The notes under the pieces were generated by a model, which saw only the letters and a list, made by a program, of their open reading frames with translations, was not told where the DNA came from and did not search any database. 64,000 bases of DNA from the NCBI RefSeq assembly GCF_905404315.1, contig NC_066311.1:1488001-1552000 (forward strand), read 5' to 3'. Position 1 is the stretch's first letter. Every line of letters starts with the position of its first letter. The DNA comes from Leptidea sinapis. Lineage: Eukaryota; Arthropoda; Insecta; Lepidoptera; Pieridae. A program made the position numbers and the translations under genes. This document shows, in pieces, positions 22,089 through 32,093 of this stretch.

Positions 22089-22320
22089 AACACAGTACAA
22101 GTAATAGAACAGTAGCGTAACTTAGCGGTGTCCTTGAAATTTATACCTACGTGTGGATGGAGCGCTAGGTTTGGTACATACAAAGATTGACGACGCGACG
22201 CGGACGGCGCGGCGCAGCTAATTGAACTGGGACAGCGACCAGTCTCAGCGGCGCTCGGCACTCAATAATTTGTCTTCCCAAGATTGCTTCGCGGCCGTGT
22301 ATATCGTATGGTTATTGTGT
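22089..22320 (+). repeat. Family L GC-rich repeat
   Basis: Contains ATAGAACAGTAGCGTAACTTAG, GAAATTTATACCTACG, GTACATACAAAGATTGACGAC, a CG-rich core at 22190-22215, GACAGCGACCAGTCTCAGC and AGATTGCTTCGCGGCCGTG. The same order is found inverted at 54925-55135 and partly at 53931-54030, so the CG-rich patch is a repeat and not evidence for a promoter. Confidence 0.75.
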
Positions 22321-23235
22321 AGTGATCAGTAATAGTTACTGGTAGTACCTTACTAGGTAGGGTAGGGTTTGTTACTGACTGCGACAACTTGTAATAAATT
22401 ATTTGCGGTATTATTTCGATTTCATATTGGAAAAGGATAAATTGAAGCGTGAAATTATTAAACTACACCAGTCTAAAGCAGTGCCGTACTCATTTATTTA
22501 AAATTTTTCGCTTTCACACCCACACACAAACATACACACAGAAAATAAGAAACACAAGAGGCAGTTGTTCTGTAATATAACTTGTAAAACTATTTTAAAA
22601 TAATATTGTCAATATGAGTAATCTATAATGGCCTTAAGAATTATGTTTTATATTATTGTTTATTAACGTTTACTGTAACGCTGTTGATAACCAATAAATA
22701 AAATTATACCTACTGGTGTTACAATATGTTAAACTATTATTGGAAACTTAGCAAGAACTTACTCGTATACTGTAGTATAGTGTACTACTGAACGGGGAGC
22801 AGGTTCAACTGATCTTTTAAACCTCACCAATCTGTTTCAGTTCAATCCCAGCTGAGAACTCCCAGTTATATCTATGTACATATAATGAAAATGGTCTTTG
22901 AGGCTCAATGATGACTAAATTACTAATCGTATCTACATGAAACTACCACCATTCGATGCGAAATTTATCCTAGATGGTTCACGGCTTATTTTTCGAATTC
23001 CAACATTACTTCATTCATTTATTTCCCTTTAAAATTCGCCCAGCGAGCGGGCGGCTTGTTTATGTTACAAATAGAACTTGCCAATTGCTTAATTAACAAT
23101 ACTCAATATTGGTCTGTTGCTTGGAACCCTTGGTCGTCACTAGTTGTAATAATATAGCACCAACAATTATTATTTTATACCATCACTGTACAGAATTTTA
23201 CAAATGATATATATTACAGTGTCTTGTACCACAAT
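22321..23235. other. No recognisable gene
   Basis: Unremarkable AT-rich sequence between the family L repeat and a LINE-A tail. Confidence 0.35.
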
Positions 23236-23238
23236 TTT

Positions 23239-23425
23239 CACGGAGAGTCTTCCGAAGAGCTGATCGCCCCTACAGTGCGGTTTTCAAAAAAAATCCTACT
23301 TTTGTAATAGGCTGGCAAAGCTCCTGTGGTTCATCTTGTGTTGCACGACAATATGGGCGACGGTGATCACTTAACAAGAGGTGATACGTTCGCTCGTTTG
23401 TTCTCCCCTTCCAGAAATATAAAAG
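23239..23425 (+). mobile_element. LINE-A 3' fragment
   Basis: GAGTCTTCCGAAGAGCTG joins directly to CTACAGTGCGGTTTTCAA, skipping about 100 bases of the reference copy, then runs through the GGTGATCACTTAACAAGAGG tail. Internally deleted and truncated. Confidence 0.82.
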
Positions 23426-23527
23426 AGAAACAGGAATAGTTAAATTTATATTCTCTATCGCATTACATTCCACAATTTTCTAACACCAAATCATCATCGA
23501 AAAATTCATCAGATTCACAAAGTTCAC

Positions 23528-23797
23528 TTATTTATCTTCAGACTTCTGAGATAGCTGTTTCTCCTGTTTCAATTTCTCCTTCAACTTTGCAAGCTGTTCC
23601 TTCTGCTTGTTGTGGAAGTAAAACTCTTCCTGTGCTGTTCCAAACTCGCCTAGACCACCTCCTGCTTCCTTCACTGAACCTCCGGCTCCGCCGCCTTTTC
23701 CAGCACCTCTGCCAGGATTACTACCAGGCCCAGAAATGTTCGCACAGATTATAAGCTGATTCCTGGGCGCAAAGTATCGGAGCATGTTCTTATGCAT
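23528..23797 (-). CDS. ATP synthase inhibitor IF1-like protein, intronless
   Basis: The 89-residue product resembles mitochondrial ATPase inhibitory factor 1, the matrix protein that blocks reverse ATP hydrolysis by F1F0. Residues 1-25 (MHKNMLRYFAPRNQL...) could be a mitochondrial targeting sequence. The Gly-rich block GRGAGKGGGAGGSVKEAGG is followed by the inhibitory helix GEFGTAQEEFYFHNKQKEQL and a Lys/Glu coiled coil ending KQEKQLSQKSEDK. The conserved E..YF core is present, but one position before Tyr is Phe where charged residues are usual. The C-terminal helix is short. No introns, no clear poly-A tract and no recognisable promoter are visible. It may be a functional single-exon gene or a retrocopy that still has an open frame. 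Confidence 0.7.
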   Translation of the reverse strand: MHKNMLRYFAPRNQLIICANISGPGSNPGRGAGKGGGAGGSVKEAGGGLGEFGTAQEEFYFHNKQKEQLAKLKEKLKQEKQLSQKSEDK

Positions 23798-24155
23798 TTT
23801 TATTATTTTTGTGATTTTTTTAGTTTTGAATTAACGTCACTCATATTCAAAATGTTTTTTCTTGAGTTTCCATTGTAAGCGTAAGGTTTAAGGAGGTTTA
23901 ACAATATAAATAGATATTCGTGCAAATTTTTTTTTTCGCGTAGTTTTGAAATTTTAAACGTAATAGTTTCAGATGCTTTAGAACATTTATTGGGGTGTAA
24001 TTATATACAGCACTTATATTTATTCTGACAATTCATTCTGAGAGTGCAGTCAATTTTCGATCACAATTTCATAGATTTTAGTATTATTTTATTTTGACTG
24101 GATAATAAAGGTTAGTTTTTATAACACTACTAGTGATAATGGCATATCTTAATAA

Positions 24156-24517
24156 TCTTAATATATATAAATTACGTGACACGTTGTTTGTCCGCGATGG
24201 ACTCTTAAACTAATGTGACGGATTTTTATAGGGATTACTTCATGGAGTGCAGTTTGGTCCAACTTGAGATATAGGATAGTTTTTATTTCGATTTGGGGCC
24301 CATAATTATTTTTATTTTCAATATTTATTTCTATGGACATATTTTCTATGAGAGAATTTAGTGACGCACGGTTTGACAGTTCCGCGGTGAAACAATTTCA
24401 TTATAACAACAGGGAACGATTTTTTTACGAAATCATTCTTAATCTTTTGAAATATTATTGGCTATAAAACAGTATTTTTTTCACTATCTACAGAACAACG
24501 TCGGTCGGGTCAGCTAG
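24156..24517 (+). mobile_element. Non-autonomous Helitron, family E
   Basis: Starts A|TCTTAATATATATAAATTACG and ends CGTCGGTCGGGTCAGCTAG|T, matching Helitron end rules. The inner sequence GGGATTACTTCATGGAGTGCAGT and TTTTTATTTCGATTTGGG recurs at 59975-60306 and in the split copy 44091-47530. No coding. Confidence 0.85.
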
Positions 24518-24655
24518 TATTATACATATATCAGTCGGCTCTTTTCATAGATCAACCGAAACAAACAGGCAAACAGTTTAATATGAATCATAGTGAAATA
24601 AAAAAAAATCGGTTTTCTTATGCCTACTTACTTTAGTTATTAAAAACAAAATGAA

Positions 24656-24945
24656 ATGTCACAAATTACGATGTGAATCCCACCGTCTGGATGTGTGGCG
24701 TTCATCTACAGGACGTTTGTCAAGGAACTTTCTTCCACGTACAACAAAGCTGTGGAATGAGCCTCCTTAAACGGTGTTTCCAGGGATACAACATGGGTAC
24801 CTTTAAAGAACAACTTATAGATACACCTTTCTAAGAGACCGGCAGCGCTCCTGTAATTCCTCTGGTGTTGCAGAAGAAGTTGGGGACGCTGATCGCTTAA
24901 CATAAGGAGACCCGTTTGTCCTCTCTTCCATAAAAAATAATGAAA
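24656..24945 (+). mobile_element. LINE-A 3' fragment
   Basis: From TGTCACAAATTACGATGTGAATCC through GTCTGGATGTGTGGCG, TTTCTTCCACGTACAACAAAGC, TGGAATGAGCCTCC to GGGACGCTGATCGCTTAACA and TCCATAAAAAAT. Several indels; the frame is lost. Confidence 0.85.
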
Positions 24946-25538
24946 ATTTCCACAAAATTCTATGGTAGAGTGGTTCTTATGGCAATTTCCTTGATCCCCA
25001 TACACTGCTAGGTAACGTTAATTGGTTAGAATATTACACGGCTTCATAACCAGATCAATTTCATACCAGCTCAAGGTAATCACGGGCTACTATCCGCAAC
25101 TCGACTTTCGGCTAATCCTTCCAGTTCCCGTATGGGCGCTATGCGGTACAAATTTAACGCAGACGAAGTCAAATGTCAAAGTAATGAAGTTTAATGACTT
25201 GCCTCAACTAATCATAATTTCCATCACCAGGTCTGATCTTCTTATAATAGTAACAAAATTTGTAGTAATGTTAAATGTTAATAGTAACAAGAAAGTAATT
25301 TGAAGATATGAATGAAAAAGATTCCAAATCAATTCATAAACAGAATTCTGAGGTAACAAAAAAAAACACACACTTGATTATACCTTTTCTATTAAAGTAG
25401 TTATTAGAATAACTAAAATAAATAACAAATTTTACAAATTCATTTTACTTTACGCGTAAATTTTACTATCTTTACAATGGAATTAGACGTGCTAATTTGT
25501 TTTACTGAAGTAATTTTTGCACTAATTGCTTGAAAATT
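24946..25538. other. Upstream flank of the secreted-protein gene
   Basis: AT-rich; a 93-codon frame at 25022-25303 is not supported as a gene. The core promoter of the downstream gene begins at about 25540. Confidence 0.4.
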
Positions 25539-25539
25539 G

Positions 25540-25547
25540 TATAAAAG
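25540..25547 (+). promoter_or_regulatory. Probable TATA box of secreted-protein gene
   Basis: TATAAAAG lies 72 bases upstream of the chosen start codon. An ACAGTT initiator-like word at 25561 is somewhat close (about 21 bases), so the exact start of transcription is uncertain. Confidence 0.55.
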
Positions 25548-25611
25548 GCAATGTCCGTGCACAGTTGGAGTATTACAATGCTTCTGTAGATATTCGGTAT
25601 CTGCAGTAAAC

Positions 25612-28600
25612 ATGGGGTTGTTTATGGTAAGTTTAAATTGTTTTATTCTTCTTATTGCGATTTTATGAGCGACCTGGTGGTAGCAGTAGAACTAACTTAG
25701 CATTAAATATTACCTATTGCTGCTTTAAAATAGCAGTTCATTTGCATTAGTTTGACCTGATGGGAAGTGAAAAAAATTTTATCTCTCGCCAATGACATGA
25801 GAAATAATGAATTGGACACATTAGCGTAATCGGATAAAGGTCTTCTGTACGATTATGTTAGATATAATATAATGTTTTATTTTGTACTTAGTCCAAAATT
25901 TTAAGTTAAAATTTTAATTTTCAGATTTCTGTTTTTGTTATCTTGGTCGCTTCACAAGCTTCTTCACAGAGTGACGATCCGTAAGTTTATATTTTTTGCT
26001 ATTCGGCAATTAAAGGTTATATATATAGTTTATTATGTTAACAAACATTAAATTGTTTCTTAGTTCAATTTTAGTGGGGTCAACATAAGCCCAAACTAGC
26101 TAGAAAGGGTCAAATGGAAATAAATATTTTGTGGGAAGCGTACCTAATTTCATTTTGTGATCACGACGGAAACGGTACCATGTTTAATATCTGTCCGTCG
26201 TCATATGTTTTTGAATAAATTCATGCAATACACGCATTCACATTTACCAGTGGGATGCTTCTTTGCACAGGACGCCGGCTAGATTATGGGTGGACAACGG
26301 CGTCTTTTTCTGCCGTAAAGCAGTAGTAGTAGCTAGTACAATAGTAAATTACTAGTCAATAGACTTAACATCTTATGACTCAAGGTGACGAGCGCAATTA
26401 TAGTGCCGCGCAGAATTATTGGGTTTTTCAAGAATCCTGAGCGGCACTAGATTGTAAGGGGCAGAGAGTATCAATTAACATCAGATAAACGACCTCGTCG
26501 TCTCGTCGTTTATCGTGATAAAAAAAATCATAAATCTGATGATTCTAATGGATACAGAGATAACAAACACTCAGATATCATCAACACTAGAGGAATCGGA
26601 AGAGCGTTGGCGACCTTATAAAACGTCGTATAAACGTACATAATGAATTCGAAGATCATAATTTGCCTATGCTTCATCAGTTGTTGCAATTTCAGAGGTG
26701 GCGGTGATCTTCTTCCCATTGAGTGTGTTAACAATATATCGGTTTTTAAAACAATATAGAACTATAAATGTAATATATTATTCATGATAATAATACTTAA
26801 TATTAATAAAAATTAACAGAGTTAGAGTTACAGAACAAAGCATACAAGATTTTGTAACGATACGTTACTCGAACGGTTGGCTCAGTTGGTTAGAGCACCG
26901 GCACGGAACGCCGGAGGTTATGGGTTCGAGACCCGCATCGTTTATAAAATTTTGTTCTTCAAATTTTATTTGTGTATGAATCCTAGAAGTGAGAGTTATC
27001 ACTTTAAAACATAACATATTGTTTAGATTTACAAGAGCGACATCTCAAGTCAATGTCCTAATATGCAAATATTGGCGTTGAGTAGGTTATCAACTATAAA
27101 GTAGATTATGTAGATGAAGCCACAACCTAAGAGCACAGGCACGGAACGCCGGAGGTCGTGGGTTCGAGTCCCGCATCGTTCATAAAATTTTGTTTTTCAA
27201 ATTTTATTTGAATAAATTTTAAGTTCAAATTTAAACAGAAAAATGTAGGTATAATTTTCATTGCTCAATCTAATAATTGATTACAGGAGCTATGATGTCG
27301 ATGTCGATGTCGATGTCGACGTAAACTCTAGAAGAAGCCTGATGACCAACTCAATGAATCATCCTATCATAAATAATTTACCCATAGGCTGTGCTTGTTT
27401 CCCAAGAAACCCTAACGAAATACCAGTTTCGGTTAAAGTTAACCCAACTAATAATCCACATATTGAAAGATTAGTGGTTTACTTATTCAGAAACAAAATA
27501 ACACATCAAATAGTAGCTTACGTTCCAAATGCTGAAAAACAAGTTGCATTCCCGGATATTACTTTATCTTCAGAAGAACCGCTAGAAAATCTACCGATTG
27601 GTTCAATTGATTTACTTTTAAACAACCCCAGAGTACTGCATATATTGCAAATAATAAGTAACTACGGAGTTCCAAATCATCCAAACAATGTATCTCCAGA
27701 AACCGTTCGGCCTGAACATGGAGATGACTTTCCAAAAATTATATCTAAATTAACAGACGCACAATTAGAGGTAGTTTTCAGCCGTTTGAGCACACTGGAA
27801 AAGTATAGACAAATTTTTAACAAACTCATAGGAGTGACAATAAGAGAAAAGTTGATGAATCTGAGACGAATGTATCCACTTATATTCAAGTGGGTAATTG
27901 CTAAAATACAGATATTATTCCCTAATGGTGTTATTGAACCAGTTACACCTGGAGAACAGGACGATGATCAGAATATTGTTACTTCATTAACAGATGACCA
28001 ATTAGAAATTCTCTTACGACTTTTCAGGTCTATGGATAACTTCAAGTTGATTTTAAACAAAATAGTAGGAACAACAATAAGAGAAAAGTTTATGAATTTG
28101 AGATTAAGGCACCCAATCACATTCAAATTGATTATTGGTAATATACCAATATTGTTCCCCCATATTGTTATTAAGCCCGTAACACCTGGATTACCTAATG
28201 AGGTATATATTATATCTTCGTTAACTGATGTCCAATTAAAACTTCTCCTTCAACATTTTAGCACCTTGCCGGAGTACAGATTAATTATAAGCAAATTAGT
28301 CGGAATCACGATAAGAGAAAAATTTGTACATTTAAGAGTCACTCACCCACTGTTATTCAAATTGATTATCTCTAAGATACCAATATTGTTTCCCCGTGGA
28401 AACCAAAGCCCTGGCATATTCATACATTTTGATAATCGCCTACAATTTCCGTATGATATTAATCTATTATCGTTTTTGAATGAAAAGAACCCAAGTCCGC
28501 AGATTATTAGCAACATAATTATTTTCAAGCCTACTGTGGTGCAAGAAAAAATTCCAGGGCTCGATAGTCGTGTGACATTTGATAATTGGATTAAATTGGT

Positions 28601-29630
28601 TCTATTAAATCTTGCAAATCAAATGGTATACACTTCCAGCTCGTTTAAGATTAGTTTAACAGCATTGCATAACTATATAACCGAAATTTTGCATAAAAAT
28701 AATTTATCTATCAATGCAAATGGACACTTAGTAGATAGTTCAGGAAATATTTTGTATCTCATAGATCTGAGACTTCATCCTGTATTGATAGGCTTCTCAT
28801 CGGTAATCAACAATATTGTAAACAACGGGCTTTCTAACGTACCAACTGAAAATATTTTCATCGAATTAGTCCTTCACAGTGGCGGAGAAGCGAAGATCCT
28901 TGGTATCATTCCAGTCACCAATATATTCCTCTCAGTTCACCAGGATCAAGTAGAAACAACTTTAATTGAGAATGTCGAGGTTCAAGTAACATGTGTTGGT
29001 ACGAATTGCGAAAAAGTCGTTACATGTAGAAACCCTGACGGTACAGTGAAAACTTGTTCTAAGACTGCGTTAGCTAGTTTAAATAAATACGGTCCCAGAG
29101 GGAATATCGTAAGTTCTCAACAAGCTCAATCTGATCATCACAACTGCAGAGGAGGACACTGTCAGCATCATAAATTGTGTAATAGCCCATATGGATGTAT
29201 CCAGTCCAAGAATAACACCTCAAGCGAAGGGGCAGTTATAGAAAAGCGAAGTAACCTTCAAACGGATTCACCAAAAACAAGTACATTCGATGGTGGATAT
29301 AGTACTGGCGCGGATGACATATTAGTCCAAGGTGTGCCAGTCTATCCAGCCAATTATGGCGGTCATGGTGACAAAATATACTATCGATCGTATATTCCAA
29401 ATCCACACAATCATTTGGGCCATTATAATTCTGGAAATAGCTACAAATATATTTTAGACCGTAGTGGCAAACCCGATGATGTTACTCTTGATGACAGTTC
29501 AATTGAGCACTCTGGTAAAGAATCAGAACACGGTGATCCTGATGAAACTCCTGGGATTAGAATTGTAGGCGGTGCAGCTGCAACCAGCAGTGGCGCACCA
29601 ATCAGCAGCAAGGGAAGATCTGGATATTAA
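25612..29630 (+). CDS. Secreted triple-repeat protein, three exons, family unknown
   Basis: Exons join as 25612-25626, 25925-25980 and 27287-29630, giving 804 residues. Both introns have GTAAGT donors and pyrimidine-AG acceptors, and the frame stays open across both joins (phases 0 and 2). The N-terminus MGLFMISVFVILVASQASSQ is a clear signal peptide, so the product is probably secreted. An Asp-Val repeat follows, then a two-Cys GCAC site (59, 61). Three tandem repeats of about 78 residues occupy roughly 171-249, 250-327 and 328-395, each with SLTD.QL, a T(I)REK core and PILFP. The C-terminus has two four-Cys clusters (593-614 and 644-661, the second His-rich), a dibasic EKRS near 677 that could be cleaved, and a Gly/Tyr/Ser-rich tail ending RSGY. 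ATG at 25612 is chosen for its AAACATGG context and the signal peptide. A signal peptide split after five codons is common in insect cuticle and other secreted-protein genes. I do not recognise the family; an extracellular structural role is inference only. Confidence 0.88.
25627..25924 (+). other. Intron 1 of secreted-protein gene
   Basis: 298 bases, donor ATG|GTAAGTTT, acceptor TTAATTTTCAG|ATT. Phase 0, interrupting the signal peptide after residue 5. No repeat recognised inside. Confidence 0.85.
26247..26527 (+). repeat. Family C retroelement tail in intron 2
   Basis: ACCAGTGGGATGCTTCTTTGCAC, GCCGGCTAGATTATGGGT, then TTAACATCTTATGACTCAAGG, TGACGAGCGCAATT, AAGAATCCTGAGCGGCACT and an A8 end. 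The middle part equivalent to GGTCTGAAGGGCGCCGTAGC is missing. Confidence 0.82.
26871..26944 (+). tRNA. tRNA-like unit 1 (full cloverleaf, atypical anticodon loop)
   Basis: Exactly 74 bases fold as a tRNA: acceptor GAACGGT with ATCGTTT (one G-T at the end), D stem GCTC/GAGC, anticodon stem CCGGC/GCCGG, variable loop AGGTT, T arm ATGGG-TTCGAGA-CCCGC (one A-C), discriminator A. The anticodon loop is ACGGAAC, so position 33 is C and not the near-universal U, and 34-36 reads GGA. A serine tRNA would need a long variable arm, absent here. The unit sits inside a longer conserved repeat (upstream AACAAAGCATACAAGATTTT also at 42081-42100 inverted). I read it as a tRNA-derived repeat or an unusual tRNA-like gene. 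Confidence 0.6.
27126..27182 (+). repeat. tRNA-like unit 2, 5' truncated
   Basis: Retains the D-stem 3' half GAGC, the AGGC-ACGGAAC-GCCGG anticodon arm, variable loop AGGTC, T arm GTGGG-TTCGAGT-CCCGC and the acceptor half ATCGTTC plus A. The 5' acceptor and D arm are replaced by unrelated sequence. Both intronic units are followed by ATAAAATTTTGT then TTCAAATTTTATTTG, showing that the repeat extends beyond the tRNA part. Confidence 0.7.
27291..27320 (+). repeat. Coding GATGTC microsatellite
   Basis: Five Asp-Val codon pairs (GATGTC four times then GACGTA) directly downstream of the signal peptide; a likely site of length variation. Confidence 0.85.
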
Positions 29631-29746
29631 TTATACTTCATGTTATCTATTTTATTATTGTGTGTTTCAATGCTTTCATTTATTTGTTTACTAGGTTAAG
29701 GATGATTTCTCTACCTAACGACTTTGGATTGTATTTGGATAATGAT

Positions 29747-29752
29747 AATAAA
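29747..29752 (+). promoter_or_regulatory. Poly(A) signal of secreted-protein gene
   Basis: AATAAA 117 bases after the stop codon, within ATGATAATAAAAAACATTT; no competing signal closer to the stop. Confidence 0.65.
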
Positions 29753-29916
29753 AAACATTTATAATTTTCGAAGCATGGTAACAAAAGTCTTTTAATATCA
29801 TCAATTTTATAATATTTATGCTGCAGCTAGCATAACATAAATTTATTATTTCATTTATCCATTACTGTACTGAAATAACAATCTAGCGAGCCTTCTACTA
29901 GAATAGCCGACATCTG

Positions 29917-30130
29917 ACATGATTTCTGCTGCCGAATTCCACCTCTGCACGACACACCATATAATAAATACAAACAAGGATATCATCCCCACCATCTAGA
30001 TGTCTTGCTATCTTCTACAGTGCGCTTTTCAAGGATATTTCTTTCACGTACTCCTTACGAACTATGGAATGAACTTCCTTCTGCGGTGTTTTCAGGGCGA
30101 TGCAACCTGGGTACTTAAAAAAACACGTAA
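29917..30130 (+). mobile_element. LINE-A fragment, interrupted at 30130
   Basis: Carries TCTGCTGCCGAATTCCACC, GATATCATCCCCACCATCTAG, ACAGTGCGCTTTTCAAGG and GGAATGAACTTCC, then breaks off at GGGTACTTAAAAAAACACG, where a second, inverted LINE-A tail starts. Confidence 0.85.
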
Positions 30131-30240
30131 ATTTTTTTTAATAAAGAGAGGACAAACAAGCTCACGGGTCATTTGATGCTAAGTGATCACCGCCGCCCAC
30201 ATTCTCTTGCAACACCAATCACATCAAGGAATCACCTTGC
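30131..30240 (-). mobile_element. LINE-A 3' tail, inverted next to the 29917 copy
   Basis: Poly-T at 30131-30139, then the reverse complement of the family tail (AAGTGATCACCGCCGCCCAC). Its poly-A end touches the broken end of the preceding copy, so this looks like an insertion into an older LINE-A and not twin priming. Confidence 0.8.
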
Positions 30241-30536
30241 ACTGATCGTTATAAAGGAAAATTTAATTATGATTTAGAAAGATTACTTATATCAAACCTA
30301 CACTGTTATACCTACTGTACCATCAATCACCATTCCTCTACTTGGATGCAGAGTTAAATTAACTATAAGAGACACCGAAGCCAATCCGTAACATAACTTG
30401 TATATAAAGCTGCTCTTTTCATAGAACATAATATTATTATATAGTTAGACATGCGATTCATTCCATTTATAATAGCTACTAGGTACCTGTTATAATAAAA
30501 AATAAAATGTACAACGCAAACAATAGCGTATTATCT
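30241..30536. other. No recognisable feature
   Basis: AT-rich spacer. Confidence 0.3.
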
Positions 30537-31313
30537 TTAGTTTTATTGTTAAAAGTCACTTTCAATTTAACAAGAGTTTTCAAAATAGTAGGTAGGTTCC
30601 TCAGTCCTAATTTTATATTTAATTTAAAGATTTTCTAAGGGACTATAAATATTTAAAAATGTATCTTAATACAGAACAAATAAGCGATGGATACTTACGT
30701 TTTAAGCGCCACCTCTGTGACACGGCAACTATTACATAAATGTTAGTAGAAGCACAGTAGACATTACTGTGGTAGAAGTATATTAAAAGCAACCTCGTCA
30801 TTTCTCAAATAATATACTGCGAAAAAACTAGATGGCAGTTCTACTTTCTAATCAGCGCTATTTAAACACCAATACATGTTGTCCAAAAGGTGTAATAGAG
30901 GGCTCTGTAAAGTGAAATTACTCATATAGCATAATTATTAATTAGTTTGATTGTTGAAATCACTTTTAATTTAACACGCGTTTTAAAATAGTAGGTAGGT
31001 TCCCAAGTCCTAATTTTATATTTATTTTAAAGATTTTCTAAGGAACTAAAGATACATAAAAATGTATCGTACTATTACCACAGAACAGTTCAATAGAGAT
31101 GGCTACTTATGTTTTAAGCGCCATCTCTGTGACAAAGCAAATATTGCATAAATGTTAGGAGAAGTTCTCTTTAAAGCAACCTCAAATAATATAGTGCGTA
31201 CGTAATAGATGGCAGTCGTATTTTCCAATCAGCGCCACCTTAATATCAATACATGTTTTACAAAAGGTGTAATAGATGGCTCTGTAAAGCGAAATTACTC
31301 ATATGACAGCAAT
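30537..31313. repeat. Diverged tandem duplication, about 405-bp period
   Basis: Copy 1 (30537-30941) and copy 2 (30942-31313) share, in order: TTAGTTTKATTGTT, AAAATAGTAGGTAGGTTCC, AGTCCTAATTTTATATTTA, AAGATTTTCTAAGG, TTTTAAGCGCCAYCTCTGTGAC, ACATAAATGTTAG-like, GATGGCAGT and AAAGGTGTAATAGA then GGCTCTGTAAAG. The copies differ by many substitutions and indels, so the duplication is old. No coding. Confidence 0.85.
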
Positions 31314-32090
31314 AACAAACCTTTATATTGCAATTTTAACTTTGTTTTTGTTTATTGTTCCTCGTTCGAAGTTCTTAGTTCGAACTTCGGCAAATGGTGA
31401 AACGCCAACGGTAGTTTGGTGCAGTCAGAGGTTGCAGTTAGTCGTGTAATTTATACATTTCATTCTCGCGCTGAATTTACGTCTTTGAAATCGCGGCGTC
31501 TGTGAAATAAAAAAACAACAGTTACGAGGTTTTTATAAATTAACGTTGCTACAAGAATGATTTATTTCAATGAAGATGCAATAGGTCTACTCTTCTAAAG
31601 TGTATTTTCTCGTGATTCGCGTTGTGTCCTGTGTCATTGTTTGTAAATGGATAAATGTGTGTTTAAATAGATTATGGAAGGATGTTTTTGACAACAACAA
31701 ACTACAATCGCCTTGTTTTTTTATAATTTATGGGATTTTGTTACTGGTAAGTGCTTTTTGGTGTTTGGTTATAGTGAAGTATGGTATAATGATAATTATT
31801 TATCAGAATATGTTTAATAATAACGATACCTAATTAGATAGATACTTACTTTAATTATTTAACTTGTACTATTATATGTTGTTTGTTTTTATTAATTTTA
31901 TCTAGATGATATAGTAAGTATGCCTACTACCAAAGAATCTAATAAAACTGTATTATTACCTATTATGGAGTTTTCTACAATAAGTATAGCTATTCAATAA
32001 TTTTAAAGGTAGGTAAGTGACCTAAATAAAGTTTTTTTTTGACATTTGTGGGTAATTATTTTAGAAGGTCGTTGGTATACCATTGAATAT
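31314..32090. other. No recognisable gene
   Basis: A 77-codon plus-strand frame at 31600-31833 looks hydrophobic but has no known motif; I would not call it. Confidence 0.4.
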
Positions 32091-32093
32091 AAT

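Larger units (their letters stand above)
25981..27286 (+). other. Intron 2 of secreted-protein gene
   Basis: 1306 bases, donor CC|GTAAGTTT, acceptor TTGATTACAG|GAG, phase 2 (codon CC/G, Pro). It hosts a family C tail (26247-26527) and two tRNA-like units (26871-26944 and about 27126-27182). Confidence 0.85.

Noticed and set aside
22170..22310. CpG-rich patch as a gene promoter
   Set aside because: The patch is repeated, inverted, at 54925-55135, and no gene follows.
26871..26944. Functional tRNA-Ser (GGA) gene
   Set aside because: No long variable arm, C at position 33, and the unit is part of a longer dispersed repeat.
29555..29630. IVGG near the C-terminus as a trypsin-like activation site
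   Set aside because: Only about 20 residues follow; there is no protease domain, so the match is chance.
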